Below, one piece after another: positions 53,011-62,608 of a stretch of 64,000 nucleotides of DNA. Position 1 is the first letter of the stretch. The number at the start of each line of letters is the position of its first letter. The translations under genes were made by a program, and so were the position numbers. Source of the stretch: Ornithinibacillus massiliensis (GTDB lineage: Bacteria > Bacillota > Bacilli > Bacillales > Amphibacillaceae); contig NZ_JAGXBY010000009.1 in NCBI RefSeq assembly GCF_018310345.1, forward strand, positions 53,761 to 117,760, read 5' to 3'. Under the pieces are notes generated by a model. The model was not told the DNA's origin and searched no databases. It was given only the letters and a program-made list of their open reading frames with translations.

Positions 53011-53787
53011 TTAAACGGTTTTCGTTTCATTTTTGTTTAACTCCTCCCAAACTTTATCGAATATAGATTGGTACTTAGGGTGTCTACGAACTAAAAATGG
53101 CAATTCATTTCGAAGTTCTATTGGTACTTCAAAGCTTTTAGCTATTTTACCTGGATTTGCACTCATAACGATTATGCGATCACTCATCGCAATCGCTTCC
53201 CCGATATCGTGGGTTACTAATATTGCTGTCTTATGGTAGGCGTGTAACAGTTTGTAAACAAGGTCTTCTAATTTTAGCTTCGTTTGGAAATCTAGAGCTG
53301 AAAAGGGTTCGTCTAATAGTAGAATTTTTGGATCCGTAATTAATGTTCTGACGAGTGCAACGCGCTGCCTCATTCCACCAGAAAGGGATGAGGGGTATTG
53401 ATTTTCCACATTATTTAAACCAACCTCATGTAAAAGCTCGATTGCTTTTTCTTTTACGTATTCATTTGCCTTTCTCTGAATGGTCGGACCGATTAATACG
53501 TTATCTAAAATCGTTTTCCAAGGAAATAAATAATCTTGCTGTAACATATAACCAATAGCTAATTCAGATTCATCAATTGCTTTATTATTTAAAAGGACTT
53601 TACCTGACGTATGTTTCAATATCCCTGAAACGATAGAAAGAATCGTTGATTTACCACAGCCACTTGGCCCTAGTAAGGAGATAAACTCTCCCTCTTTTAC
53701 TGAAAAAGAAATGTCGTCCAATGCTTTGGTATAATCATTTTTTGTGAAATAGTGGTGGGTGACATTTTCTAAGGTTAGAAAGGACAT
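53011..53787 (-). CDS. ytlC: ABC transporter ATP-binding protein (YtlC)
   Basis: A 258-residue ATPase with Walker A LLGPSGCGKSTIL, signature SLSGGMRQRVAL, Walker B ILLLDEPFSALD and the switch His in LVTHDIGEA. Sequence is of the TauB/SsuB group. AAGGAGGG precedes the ATG. It lies 11 nt after the binding-protein gene and 26 nt before the permease gene. Confidence 0.93.
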   Translation of the reverse strand: MSFLTLENVTHHYFTKNDYTKALDDISFSVKEGEFISLLGPSGCGKSTILSIVSGILKHTSGKVLLNNKAIDESELAIGYMLQQDYLFPWKTILDNVLIGPTIQRKANEYVKEKAIELLHEVGLNNVENQYPSSLSGGMRQRVALVRTLITDPKILLLDEPFSALDFQTKLKLEDLVYKLLHAYHKTAILVTHDIGEAIAMSDRIIVMSANPGKIAKSFEVPIELRNELPFLVRRHPKYQSIFDKVWEELNKNETKTV

Positions 53788-53798
53788 GTTTTCCCTCC

Positions 53799-54791
53799 TT
53801 ATTGATTGATGACTTCCTCTGCAATCTCTGTATTTACTAGCTCTTCATAAGAAATCTCGCCATCTGGTATTTCCCCTGCCTCTTCTATGATGTTCGTTAA
53901 GTTATTCCATTCTTCCTCATCTAAGATTGGGTCTGTTGCGAACGATCCTTGGCTCTTATAGCGCTCAATCGAGGAAGTTAATATATCTAAATCTACATCT
54001 TCAAAATAGGATTGAATAGTCTCAGCAATTTCTGCAGAATCTGTTTCCTGTACCCATTGTTGTGCTTTATATATCGCTCTAGTGAATTTTTCAATGTTTT
54101 CTTTGTTATCTACTAGATAACTCTGCTTAGCCATAAAAACAGTGTATGGTACATGACCCGATTCTTCACCAAAGGAAGCGATGACATGGCCATTCCCTTC
54201 TTTTTCCATAACACTGGCAGTTGGTTCAAATAGCTGTACATATTCATAGTCTCCTGATAGGAAGGCACCTGGAATATTCGCAAAATCAATATTCTGGTGT
54301 AAGCTTAAATCGTTATGTGGATCTATTCCGTGCTGCTTTAGTACAAATTCGCCAACCATCTGCGGCATTCCACCTTTACGTTGTCCAAGAAAATTAGAAC
54401 CCTTTAAATCTTCCCATTTAAAATCAGAATGTGCTTCTTTTGCTACTAAGAATGTCCCATCTGTTTGGGTAAGCTGAGCAAAGTTAACTGCGTAATCATT
54501 GGAATCCTGCGCATAAACATAGATCGATGTTTCTGATCCTACTAATGCAACATCAATTCCATCTGATAATAAGCCTGTCATCGTTTTATCTCCACCCCAA
54601 AGTGTTTGAAGCTCTACATCTAATCCTTCCTCTTCAAAGAATCCTTTCTCAATTGCTACATATTGAGGTGCATAGAAGAGAGAGCGGGTAACCTCTCCTA
54701 ATTTAATAGTTGTATTTTCATTAGAACCACAAGCAGAAAGGAAAAGAAGTGTAAAACATAATATAACCCCAAAAATTTTCATTTTTCTCAT
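53799..54791 (-). CDS. ytlA: ABC transporter substrate-binding lipoprotein (YtlA)
   Basis: A 330-residue binding protein of the SsuA/THI5-like group. The lipobox is LSACGS (Cys about residue 21). The start of the mature domain, LGEVTRSLFYAPQYVAIEKG, is typical for sulfonate, nitrate or pyrimidine-precursor receptors. It is the first gene of the ytlACD unit. Upstream at 54877-54897 an inverted repeat TTCTCA-N9-TGAGAA might be an operator. Ligand unknown. Confidence 0.9.
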   Translation of the reverse strand: MRKMKIFGVILCFTLLFLSACGSNENTTIKLGEVTRSLFYAPQYVAIEKGFFEEEGLDVELQTLWGGDKTMTGLLSDGIDVALVGSETSIYVYAQDSNDYAVNFAQLTQTDGTFLVAKEAHSDFKWEDLKGSNFLGQRKGGMPQMVGEFVLKQHGIDPHNDLSLHQNIDFANIPGAFLSGDYEYVQLFEPTASVMEKEGNGHVIASFGEESGHVPYTVFMAKQSYLVDNKENIEKFTRAIYKAQQWVQETDSAEIAETIQSYFEDVDLDILTSSIERYKSQGSFATDPILDEEEWNNLTNIIEEAGEIPDGEISYEELVNTEIAEEVINQ

Positions 54792-54995
54792 TCTTTACGA
54801 CCCTTTCCATTTCGAAAATTTTTTATGCAAAAAGGAAAGTATATCTTCCCGATTTGTAATAAAGTTTGAATAGTCGTTCTCAAGTAGAGTATGAGAATAC
54901 CAAAATTACTTCAACCACATAGTATGCTTTGAATGAAAAATGTGTGAATGCCTAGTTTTTATATGTTATATTTTACGTCTTGCAGGGAGGGTTTT

Positions 54996-55155
54996 GACGC
55001 GAGAGGAGTGATTCTCGCTCCTAGTCGTCGGAGTAGACTTCGCGCGAGGCTGGAGTAAGTTTCGCGCGAGAAAGGGGAAAAATCGCGCGAACTATAAGAA
55101 ATTTCGCGCGGCAATAAGAAGAACTCGCGCGACAGAAGGAACCTCGCGCGCGGGA
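54996..55155. repeat. Phased tandem array of TCGCGCGA motifs
   Basis: CGCGCG occurs at 55041, 55063, 55084, 55105, 55126 and 55145, most within T-CGCGCGA. The spacings are 22, 21, 21, 21 and 19 bp, about two turns of DNA. Degenerate copies (GACGCGAG at 54997, TCTCGCTC at 55013) precede it. Spacers are purine-rich and differ from each other, so it is not a simple copy array or CRISPR. It lies upstream of ytlA and downstream of pckA; 54792-54995 shows no other gene. Confidence 0.85.
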
Positions 55156-55181
55156 GTAGGGGGGAATCATCAACTAAGTAG

Positions 55182-55212
55182 AAAACCGACCTCTAAAAGT
55201 AAGGTCGGTTTT
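55182..55212 (-). terminator. Terminator of pckA
   Basis: AAAACCGACCT (55182-55192) and AGGTCGGTTTT (55202-55212) form a perfect stem with T-run on the minus strand, about 80 nt past the pckA stop. Confidence 0.85.
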
Positions 55213-55288
55213 ACAGTAGGCAAAAAGTCTTTCCTGCCTGTATAAGAATATAGTATATAAACCCTCTTGGGATGAGGACAGGATAGTG

Positions 55289-56875
55289 TTATTTAAAATT
55301 AGGTCCTGCTGCAGCGATTTCTGGGCTAACATGAGTAAATTTTTTGAAATTATCATGGAACTTCTTAGCCAGATTTCTTGCTGTTTCGTCATATGCCTCT
55401 TTGTCTTCCCATGTATTTCTTGGAATAAGTAGTTCATCAGGAACACCAGCAACATGAGCAGGGATTTCCAAGCCAAAGATTTCATCTTTAATTGTTTCGA
55501 CGTTATTTAGTTCTCCTTCTAATGCAGCATGAACCATTGCACGAGTATAAGAGAGCCTAATTCGATTTCCTACACCATAGGATCCACCAGTCCATCCAGT
55601 ATTAATTAGGAATACATTTGTATTATATAAATCAATTTTTTCACCTAGCATCGTTGCATATGTTGCAGGCGATAATGGAAGGAAAGGTGCTCCAAAGCAG
55701 GCTGAAAATGTTGCTTGCGGTTCTGTTACACCACGTTCTGTTCCAGCTAGTTTACTAGTATACCCACTTAAGAAATGATACATTGCTTGTTCTTTTGTTA
55801 GTTTACTAATAGGTGGTAACGTACCAGATGCATCAGCAGTTAGGAATACAATGGTATTCGGATGTCCTGCAATGCTTGGATTTACAATATTATCTATATG
55901 TTCTAATGGATATGCAGCTCTAGTATTTTCTGTTAAGGAAGTATTATCGAAATTAGGGATACGTGTTTCTTCATCTAATACTACATTCTCTAATACAGAA
56001 CCAAACTTAATGGCGTTGTATATTTGTGGTTCCTTTTCTTCCGATAGGTTGATACACTTTGCATAACAGCCACCTTCTATATTAAACACACCACTAGAAC
56101 TCCAGGCATGCTCATCATCACCGATTAGCTTGCGGTAAGGATCAGCTGATAATGTTGTTTTTCCAGTTCCAGATAAACCGAAGAATAAAGCAACATCCCC
56201 CTCATTACCTACGTTTGCTGAGCAGTGCATGGATAATATGTTTTGCTCTGGTAATAAAAAGTTCATGATAGAGAAGATGGACTTTTTGATTTCACCTGCA
56301 TACTCTGTTCCACCGATTAAGATGACTTTGTGCTTGAACGATACAATGATAAATGCCTCTGAGTTAGTACCATCAATACTCGGATCAGCCTTAAAGGTTG
56401 GGGCAGAGATTACAGTAAATTCTGCTTGATGATTTGCTAATTGCTCCTCTGTTGGACGAATGAATAATTGTTTCGCAAATAAATTATGCCAAGCAAATTC
56501 GTTGATTACTTGAATTGGTAATTGATAGTTGTGATCAGCTCCAGCAAATCCATTAAATACAAAAACTTCATCTTTTTGCTTTAGGTGCTCCATTACTTTT
56601 GTATATAAGGATTCAAATACTTTTTCTTCAATAGGTTGATTTACAGTACCCCAGTCTACTTTACTTTCGGATATGGAATCCTTTACAATGAACTTATCCT
56701 CTGGGGAACGGCCAGTATATTTACCGGTAGTAGCGAGCACAGCTCCTGTATTTGATAAGACCCCTTCATTTCGTGAAAGGACTTTTTCAACTAATCTAGC
56801 AACAGATAAGTTTTTCTTTGTAGTTTGCTGGGACAGAAGTTCTTCCAATAATGAGGTTTTCATTACTGTATTCAT
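55289..56875 (-). CDS. pckA: Phosphoenolpyruvate carboxykinase (ATP)
   Basis: A 528-residue ATP-type PEP carboxykinase that makes PEP from oxaloacetate in gluconeogenesis. The substrate region is YTGRSPEDKFIV, the P-loop GLSGTGKTTLS, the metal site LIGDDEHAW, and the C-terminal NTGWTGGSYGVGNRIRLSYTR... region is intact. The ATG has AGGTAGG upstream. It is divergent from the SAM-riboswitch-metK unit. Confidence 0.96.
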   Translation of the reverse strand: MNTVMKTSLLEELLSQQTTKKNLSVARLVEKVLSRNEGVLSNTGAVLATTGKYTGRSPEDKFIVKDSISESKVDWGTVNQPIEEKVFESLYTKVMEHLKQKDEVFVFNGFAGADHNYQLPIQVINEFAWHNLFAKQLFIRPTEEQLANHQAEFTVISAPTFKADPSIDGTNSEAFIIVSFKHKVILIGGTEYAGEIKKSIFSIMNFLLPEQNILSMHCSANVGNEGDVALFFGLSGTGKTTLSADPYRKLIGDDEHAWSSSGVFNIEGGCYAKCINLSEEKEPQIYNAIKFGSVLENVVLDEETRIPNFDNTSLTENTRAAYPLEHIDNIVNPSIAGHPNTIVFLTADASGTLPPISKLTKEQAMYHFLSGYTSKLAGTERGVTEPQATFSACFGAPFLPLSPATYATMLGEKIDLYNTNVFLINTGWTGGSYGVGNRIRLSYTRAMVHAALEGELNNVETIKDEIFGLEIPAHVAGVPDELLIPRNTWEDKEAYDETARNLAKKFHDNFKKFTHVSPEIAAAGPNFK

Positions 56876-57069
56876 TAAAATTACCTACCTTTATTTATGA
56901 GATTCAATACATTTATTTCCTGAAATTAATTATTAGTATAACACATTTAAATTAATAGTCCATACTATTCGTTGTTTTTATTGTATTATTTTATTAAAAT
57001 TACGTGACAGTGTATTATACAGTTGACATAGGACAATTGCTTCAGTTAATCTACAATAGAGCGGATACT

Positions 57070-57176
57070 CTCTTATTCAGAGTTGGTGGAGGGACAGACC
57101 CGATGAAACCCGGCAACCATCACATTTGTGAAAAGGTGCTAACCTGAAGCAAGGAAAATTCCTTGAACAATAAGAG
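57070..57176 (+). ncRNA. SAM riboswitch (S box)
   Basis: Stem P1 is CTCTTATT (57070-57077) with AATAAGAG (57169-57176). Within are the S-box core AGAGTTGGTGGAGGGA, GACCCGATGAAACCCGGCAACC, AAAAGGTGCTAACCTGAAGC. A terminator follows, so SAM should shut off metK. A TTGACA (57023-57028) lies upstream; its -10 is unclear. Confidence 0.96.
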
Positions 57177-57192
57177 CGAAAGGCTAGTAAAC

Positions 57193-57226
57193 CCTTTCCT
57201 CATGTAAGAAGGAAAGGCTTTTTTTA
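57193..57226 (+). terminator. SAM riboswitch terminator
   Basis: CCTTTCC (57193-57199) pairs with GGAAAGG (57211-57217), followed by seven T, between the aptamer and metK. Confidence 0.88.
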
Positions 57227-57297
57227 TTGATTAAGGATATACTATCTGATAGATATTTGAGTTCCGTAACAAAGAAATAGAGGGAGGATTTAGCCAA

Positions 57298-58494
57298 ATG
57301 GCTAAGAATCGTCGATTATTTACTTCTGAGTCAGTAACAGAAGGTCACCCAGATAAAATATGTGACCAAATTTCCGATGCAATTTTAGATGAAATTTTAA
57401 AAAAGGACCCGCTAGCTAGGGTTGCGTGTGAAACGACCGTAACAACAGGATTAGTACTTGTTGCTGGAGAGATTACCACATCTACCTATGTTGATATCCC
57501 ACAGGTTGTTAGACAAACCGTTAAAGATATCGGTTACACTCGTGCGAAATATGGATTTGATGCTGATACTTGTGCAGTTCTAACTGCTATTGATGAGCAA
57601 TCACCAGATATCGCAAGCGGGGTAAACCAAGCGTTAGAAGCACGTCTTGGAAAAATGACAGAGAGTGAAATTGATGCAATCGGAGCAGGAGACCAAGGAT
57701 TGATGTTTGGTTTTGCTTGTAACGAAACAAAAGAATTAATGCCGTTACCAATTTCTTTAGCGCATCAACTTTCTAAACGGCTAAGTGATGTTAGAAAAGA
57801 CAGTACGCTAGCTTATCTTCGTCCAGATGGAAAAACACAAGTAACCATTGAATATGATGAAGAGGATCATCCAGTAAGAGTTGATACGATTGTCATTTCT
57901 ACACAGCATTCACAAAGTGTTACTTTAGAACAGATTGAAAAAGACTTGATCGAGCACGTCATTAAGCCAGTAGTACCTGCAGAATTATTAGATGATGAAA
58001 CGAAATACTTTATTAACCCGACTGGAAGATTCGTTATTGGAGGTCCACAAGGGGATGCAGGTTTAACTGGTAGAAAAATAATTGTCGATACGTATGGTGG
58101 CTATGCACGCCATGGTGGGGGTGCTTTTAGTGGGAAGGATCCTACAAAAGTAGACCGTTCAGCTGCTTATGCTGCTCGTTATGTGGCGAAAAATATTGTA
58201 GCTGCTAAATTAGCTGATTCATGTGAAGTTCAGCTTGCATATGCAATCGGTGTTGCAGAACCGGTTTCCATTTCCATTAATACGTTTGGTACCGGAGTAG
58301 TAAGCGAAGAGGTATTAGTTAATGCTGTTCGCGATATATTTGATTTACGTCCAGCTGGAATTATCCGCATGCTAGATTTACAAAGACCTATCTATAAGCA
58401 AACTGCAGCATATGGTCATTTCGGTAGAACAGATGTAGAATTTCCTTGGGAAAAAACCGATAAAGTAGACGCGTTATTAGCACAAGTTAAATAA
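57298..58494 (+). CDS. metK: S-adenosylmethionine synthetase MetK
   Basis: A 398-residue enzyme that makes SAM from methionine and ATP. Motifs: SVTEGHPDKICDQISDAI at the N-terminus, GAGDQGLMFGFA, the P-loop-like GGAFSGKDPTKVDRSAAY, and IGVAEPVS. GGGAGGA precedes the ATG. Control by its own product via the S box upstream is clear. Confidence 0.97.
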   Translation: MAKNRRLFTSESVTEGHPDKICDQISDAILDEILKKDPLARVACETTVTTGLVLVAGEITTSTYVDIPQVVRQTVKDIGYTRAKYGFDADTCAVLTAIDEQSPDIASGVNQALEARLGKMTESEIDAIGAGDQGLMFGFACNETKELMPLPISLAHQLSKRLSDVRKDSTLAYLRPDGKTQVTIEYDEEDHPVRVDTIVISTQHSQSVTLEQIEKDLIEHVIKPVVPAELLDDETKYFINPTGRFVIGGPQGDAGLTGRKIIVDTYGGYARHGGGAFSGKDPTKVDRSAAYAARYVAKNIVAAKLADSCEVQLAYAIGVAEPVSISINTFGTGVVSEEVLVNAVRDIFDLRPAGIIRMLDLQRPIYKQTAAYGHFGRTDVEFPWEKTDKVDALLAQVK

Positions 58495-58502
58495 TGTATT
58501 TA

Positions 58503-58533
58503 AAAGGCTTAGAACCCAGTGTTCTAAGCCTTT
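58503..58533. terminator. Bidirectional terminator, metK / gamma-CA family gene
   Basis: AAAGGCTTAGAAC and GTTCTAAGCCTTT form a perfect stem between the two convergent genes. Confidence 0.85.
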
Positions 58534-58537
58534 GCTA

Positions 58538-59068
58538 TTAGGAAAAATCAAGCCCTAAATCAGTATGGTACTTATAATAATGTCCTTTTTCGACATAGGA
58601 TTTGCGAACTCGTTCCATCTCTTGATAATCCGTGTCCGTTAATTCGCGAACTACTTTGGCAGGGCGTCCCATAACTAATGTATGAGGTGGAATTTTTTTG
58701 CCAGGTGGAATTAGACTTCCCGCACCAACAAAAGCATGTTCCCCAATTTCTGCCCCGTCTAAGATAATCGACCCCATACCGATTAAAGCATTTTTTCGTA
58801 TAATAGAAGAATGAAGGGTAACTTGGTGTCCTACAGTAACATCATCTTCAATGATAAGAGGATTATTAGGACTTTGATGTAGCATAGATAAATCTTGAAT
58901 ACTAACTCGTTTACCGATTCTAGTTGGAGCAACGTCTCCTCGGATAACAGTTTTAAACCAAATACTAGTTTCTTCTTCAATTGTGACATCTCCAATTACT
59001 ACTGCGTCTTTTGCAATAAAAACGGTCGGATGTATCTTAGGTGCGATATTTTGATAATGATGAATCAC
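58538..59068 (-). CDS. ytoA: Gamma-carbonic anhydrase-family hexapeptide protein (YtoA)
   Basis: A 176-residue left-handed beta-helix protein of the gamma-carbonic anhydrase family. Zinc-type His positions are visible in LSMLHQS, VGHQVTLHSS and the hexapeptide repeats IGDVTIEE, VTVGHQ, ALIGMG. Carbonic anhydrase activity is not assured, as many members are untested. GTG start after GGAGGG, 17 nt behind mnmM. Confidence 0.88.
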   Translation of the reverse strand: MIHHYQNIAPKIHPTVFIAKDAVVIGDVTIEEETSIWFKTVIRGDVAPTRIGKRVSIQDLSMLHQSPNNPLIIEDDVTVGHQVTLHSSIIRKNALIGMGSIILDGAEIGEHAFVGAGSLIPPGKKIPPHTLVMGRPAKVVRELTDTDYQEMERVRKSYVEKGHYYKYHTDLGLDFS

Positions 59069-59085
59069 TCAATATCCCTCCTTGA

Positions 59086-59643
59086 CTATTTTTTCTGTAT
59101 TGCTATGATAAATGGTGGATTATTCTTTTGATTAATAAATCCATATTGCAGTACACTATATTGTTTTTGATCCAGGGAAATGACGTGCTTTAATATCGTA
59201 TTTTTTTCATCTTGCCCGCCTTCGTGTCCATAGTATACTACTAAAATAATTCGACCATTTTTTTTAAGGTACTTTAATATGGTATCAATAGCTTTTACGG
59301 TGGACTCCCCTTTTGTAATGATAGACTTATCACTTTTCGGTAAGTAGCCTAAGTTAAAGATAGCACCACCTATTTCAATATCATGAAATAAATAATCGCC
59401 AATATTCTCATGACTGTCTAATACAAGTGATACATTGGAGCAGTTGTGCTCCATTAATAATCGATCGGTATTATCAATAGCTTGTTCTTGAATATCTAAG
59501 GCAATAACTTCTCCGGTGTCTCCTACTAGCTTACTTAAAAATAATGTATCATTTCCGTTACCACATGTTGCATCAATAACGGTCTCTCCAGGAGAAATGA
59601 TTTCTTCTAATAAATGATGTGAGTAGTTTAAAATGCTTTTCAT
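59086..59643 (-). CDS. mnmM: tRNA mnm5s2U-forming methyltransferase MnmM (YtqB)
   Basis: A 185-residue class I SAM-dependent methyltransferase of the YtqB family. The SAM site is VIDATCGNGNDTLFLSKL (motif I), and the later GGAIFNLGYLPKSDK is characteristic. B. subtilis YtqB has been identified as MnmM, which methylates the wobble uridine precursor nm5s2U34 in tRNA. The ATG is preceded by AAGGGG. It is the first gene of a two-gene unit with the gamma-CA family gene. Confidence 0.9.
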   Translation of the reverse strand: MKSILNYSHHLLEEIISPGETVIDATCGNGNDTLFLSKLVGDTGEVIALDIQEQAIDNTDRLLMEHNCSNVSLVLDSHENIGDYLFHDIEIGGAIFNLGYLPKSDKSIITKGESTVKAIDTILKYLKKNGRIILVVYYGHEGGQDEKNTILKHVISLDQKQYSVLQYGFINQKNNPPFIIAIQKK

Positions 59644-59771
59644 CCTCGGGTCCCCTTATGCATAAATTGAGTCTGTGTTTAGAATAGCACGTAAAAACAC
59701 TTTTAAAAACTTATATGCCATGTAATTAGTTTGTAATAGTTCATCTAATACTATAATAAAAAAGGAATATC

Positions 59772-59800
59772 TTGACAAAGCTAATAGTATTCATTAAAAT
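59772..59800 (+). promoter_or_regulatory. Sigma-A promoter of leuS
   Basis: TTGACA (59772-59777) and TAAAAT (59795-59800) are 17 bp apart, just before the T-box leader. Confidence 0.85.
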
Positions 59801-59814
59801 TTTATGTAAATATG

Positions 59815-60008
59815 GAAATGCGATGCGAAGGAGTAGTAGTAATGGTACTCAGGCTAAGAGAGACAATGGTTGGTGTGAATTGTCCCTGAGAAGTTGCGAA
59901 CTCGCCTTTAATGCTGCAGGAGTGAACCCAAGTAGTTCCTGCCGTTAATCCGCGTTAAGGATACGAGTGAACGAATGAATTCGTTAATTTGGGTGGTACC
60001 GCGGGAAA
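59815..60008 (+). ncRNA. T-box leader of leuS
   Basis: The conserved T-box sequence GGGTGGTACCGCGG (59991-60004) matches the UGGN bulge that reads the uncharged tRNA end. Stem I contains AGTAGTAGTAA near 59833. The likely specifier is CTC (Leu) within GCGAACTCGCC near 59897-59907, followed by a purine. Uncharged leucyl-tRNA should prevent termination at 60012. The match to leuS downstream supports the assignment. Confidence 0.92.
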
Positions 60009-60011
60009 TAC

Positions 60012-60050
60012 AGCTTCTCGTCCCTTTATAGGGATGAGGGGCTTTTTTTA
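60012..60050 (+). terminator. T-box terminator
   Basis: AGCTTCTCGTCCCT and AGGGATGAGGGGCT form a long stem followed by TTTTTT, competing with the T-box antiterminator. Confidence 0.9.
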
Positions 60051-60144
60051 TTTTTTCGGTTTATTAGATGATGTTGTATTTGCATTTTCTAAGATAGTAA
60101 CTGAAGGAAAGTACGAAAAACCCACAATAAAAGGAGGAAAAGTA

Positions 60145-62556
60145 ATGAGTTTTCATCATCATGAAATTGAAAAGAAATGGCAGAAATATTGGCTAGAGAA
60201 CAAAACTTTTAAGACGAACACGAATACAGACAAGAAGAAATTTTATGCATTAGACATGTTCCCATATCCATCTGGAGCGGGCCTTCACGTTGGTCATCCA
60301 GAAGGATACACTGCTACAGACATTATTTCTCGAATGAAGCGTATGCAAGGCTACGAGGTTCTTCATCCAATGGGGTGGGATGCATTCGGGCTTCCTGCTG
60401 AACAATATGCACTAGATACCGGAAATAGCCCAGCAGAATTTACACAACAGAATATCAATACCTTCAAAAGACAGATTCAAGAACTTGGTTTCTCTTATGA
60501 TTGGGATCGAGAAATTAGTACAACAGACCCTTATTATTACAAGTGGACTCAATGGATCTTTACAAAACTTTATGAAAAAGGTCTGGCTTATATCGATGAA
60601 GTAGCAGTGAATTGGTGTCCGGCTCTTGGGACCGTTCTTGCTAATGAAGAGGTTATTGATGGGAAAAGTGAACGTGGTGGACACCCCGTAATTCGTAAGC
60701 CAATGAAACAATGGATGTTGAAAATTACAGCATATGCCGATAGACTTCTAGAAGATTTAGATGAGGTGGATTGGCCAGAAAGCATTAAAGACATGCAACG
60801 TAATTGGATTGGTCGCTCGGAAGGTGCAGAAGTAACGTTTCATATAGAAGGACATGACGGGACATTTACAGTGTTTACTACAAGACCTGATACGTTGTTT
60901 GGCGCAACCTATGCTGTTCTTGCACCAGAACACCCACTAGTAGCGAAAATTACTTCTCCTGATCAAGAACAAGCAGTTCAACAATATTTGGAGAATGTTC
61001 AAACGAAGTCGGACCTTGAAAGAACAGATTTAGCAAAGGATAAAACTGGTGTATTTAGTGGTGCATATGCTATTAATCCTGTGAATCAAGAGAAAATGCC
61101 TATTTGGATCGCAGATTATGTGCTAATGTCCTATGGTACTGGTGCAATCATGGCTGTTCCTGCACATGATGAACGAGATTACGAATTTGCTACTAAATTT
61201 AAGTTACCGATTAGAGAAGTAGTAGCAGGTGGCGATATTTCGAAGGAAGCCTATACAGGAGATGGAAAGCACGTAAACTCAGATTTTCTAAATGATCTAA
61301 ATAAAGAAGAAGCAATTTCTAAAATGATTGAATGGCTTGAAGAGAAGAGGGTAGGGGAAAAGAAAGTAACATACCGCCTTCGTGATTGGTTATTCTCTAG
61401 ACAACGTTATTGGGGTGAACCAATTCCAGTTATTCATTGGGAAGATGGAACAATAACTACCGTTCCAGAAGAGGAATTGCCTCTAGAGCTTCCTGTTATG
61501 ACGGAAATAAAACCATCTGGGACTGGGGAATCGCCACTTGCTAATAGTGACTGGGTGAATGTGGTCGACCCTGTGACAGGTAAAAAAGGTCGTCGTGAGA
61601 CAAATACAATGCCACAATGGGCTGGGAGCTGCTGGTATTTCCTACGCTACATTGATCCAAATAATAGTGAAAAACTAGCAGATCCTGAACTACTTAAAAA
61701 ATGGCTGCCAGTGGATATTTATATCGGTGGAGCAGAGCACGCGGTACTTCACTTGCTATATGCACGTTTTTGGCATAAATTCCTATACGATATCGGTGTC
61801 GTTCCAACTAAAGAACCATTTATGAAGCTCTTCAACCAAGGGATGATTCTTGGTGAAGGTAATGAGAAAATGAGTAAATCAAAAGGGAATGTAGTAAATC
61901 CAGATGATATTATTTCATCTCATGGCGCAGATACCCTTCGCCTTTATGAAATGTTCATGGGACCGCTAGAAGCCTCAGTCGCATGGTCTACCAATGGACT
62001 TGATGGAGCGCGTCGTTTCCTAGATCGTGTATGGCGTCTATTTATTGATGATAATGGCGGTCTTTCTAGTAAAATTGTTGACGGTACTGGTCCAGAACTA
62101 GAAAAGGTATACCATGAAACAGTTAAAAAGGTTACCGAAGATTTTGAGAATCTACATTTCAATACTGGTATTTCTCAAATGATGGTATTTATTAATGAGG
62201 GATATAAATCTGAGAAGCTTCCTAAAGAATATGTAGAAGGATTTGTCAAACTACTATCTCCAGTAGCACCTCACCTTGCCGAAGAGCTTTGGAGTCGCCT
62301 AGGTCATGAAGGAACAATTAGTTATGAAGCTTGGCCGACTTATGATGAATCTAAATTGGTTGAAGATGAAGTGGAAATTGTTGTTCAAGTCATGGGTAAA
62401 GTTCGTTCTAAACTTCAAGTGGCTAAAGATATCTCTAAAGATGAACTAGAGAAATTGGCGTTAGAAGATGAAGGGATTCAAGAATGGATTGCTGGAAAGA
62501 CAATTAGAAAAGTTGTTGTAGTACCAGGGAAATTAGTTAATATAGTAGCAAATTAA
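60145..62556 (+). CDS. leuS: Leucyl-tRNA synthetase
   Basis: An 803-residue class I synthetase that charges tRNA-Leu. Signature motifs: PYPSGAGLHVGHPEGYTATD (HIGH-type) near residue 41 and the KMSKSKGNVVNP (KMSKS) motif near 578. The CP1 editing domain is present (TTRPDTLFGATYAVLAPEH and the GTGAIMAVPAHDERD stretch). ATG 60145 follows AAAGGAGG. The T box upstream couples expression to leucine charging. Confidence 0.97.
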   Translation: MSFHHHEIEKKWQKYWLENKTFKTNTNTDKKKFYALDMFPYPSGAGLHVGHPEGYTATDIISRMKRMQGYEVLHPMGWDAFGLPAEQYALDTGNSPAEFTQQNINTFKRQIQELGFSYDWDREISTTDPYYYKWTQWIFTKLYEKGLAYIDEVAVNWCPALGTVLANEEVIDGKSERGGHPVIRKPMKQWMLKITAYADRLLEDLDEVDWPESIKDMQRNWIGRSEGAEVTFHIEGHDGTFTVFTTRPDTLFGATYAVLAPEHPLVAKITSPDQEQAVQQYLENVQTKSDLERTDLAKDKTGVFSGAYAINPVNQEKMPIWIADYVLMSYGTGAIMAVPAHDERDYEFATKFKLPIREVVAGGDISKEAYTGDGKHVNSDFLNDLNKEEAISKMIEWLEEKRVGEKKVTYRLRDWLFSRQRYWGEPIPVIHWEDGTITTVPEEELPLELPVMTEIKPSGTGESPLANSDWVNVVDPVTGKKGRRETNTMPQWAGSCWYFLRYIDPNNSEKLADPELLKKWLPVDIYIGGAEHAVLHLLYARFWHKFLYDIGVVPTKEPFMKLFNQGMILGEGNEKMSKSKGNVVNPDDIISSHGADTLRLYEMFMGPLEASVAWSTNGLDGARRFLDRVWRLFIDDNGGLSSKIVDGTGPELEKVYHETVKKVTEDFENLHFNTGISQMMVFINEGYKSEKLPKEYVEGFVKLLSPVAPHLAEELWSRLGHEGTISYEAWPTYDESKLVEDEVEIVVQVMGKVRSKLQVAKDISKDELEKLALEDEGIQEWIAGKTIRKVVVVPGKLVNIVAN

Positions 62557-62560
62557 TGTG

Positions 62561-62598
62561 AAAGGCTCCTAACAGGATATTCTCTATTAGGAGCCTTT
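62561..62598. terminator. Bidirectional terminator after leuS
   Basis: AAAGGCTCCTAA (62561-62572) pairs with TTAGGAGCCTTT (62587-62598), between convergent genes. Confidence 0.85.
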
Positions 62599-62608
62599 AT
62601 TGTATCTA

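Noticed and set aside
54996..55155. CRISPR array suggested by the repeated TCGCGCGA motif
   Set aside because: The repeat unit is only 8 bp and spacers are 13-14 bp, too short for CRISPR, and no cas genes are near.
55174..55485. A 103-codon minus-strand frame at the end of pckA
   Set aside because: It is out of frame with and overlaps the conserved C-terminus of pckA and extends through its terminator.
59989..60144. Longer leuS start within the leader
   Set aside because: This region is the T-box antiterminator and terminator; the AAAGGAGG site supports ATG 60145.
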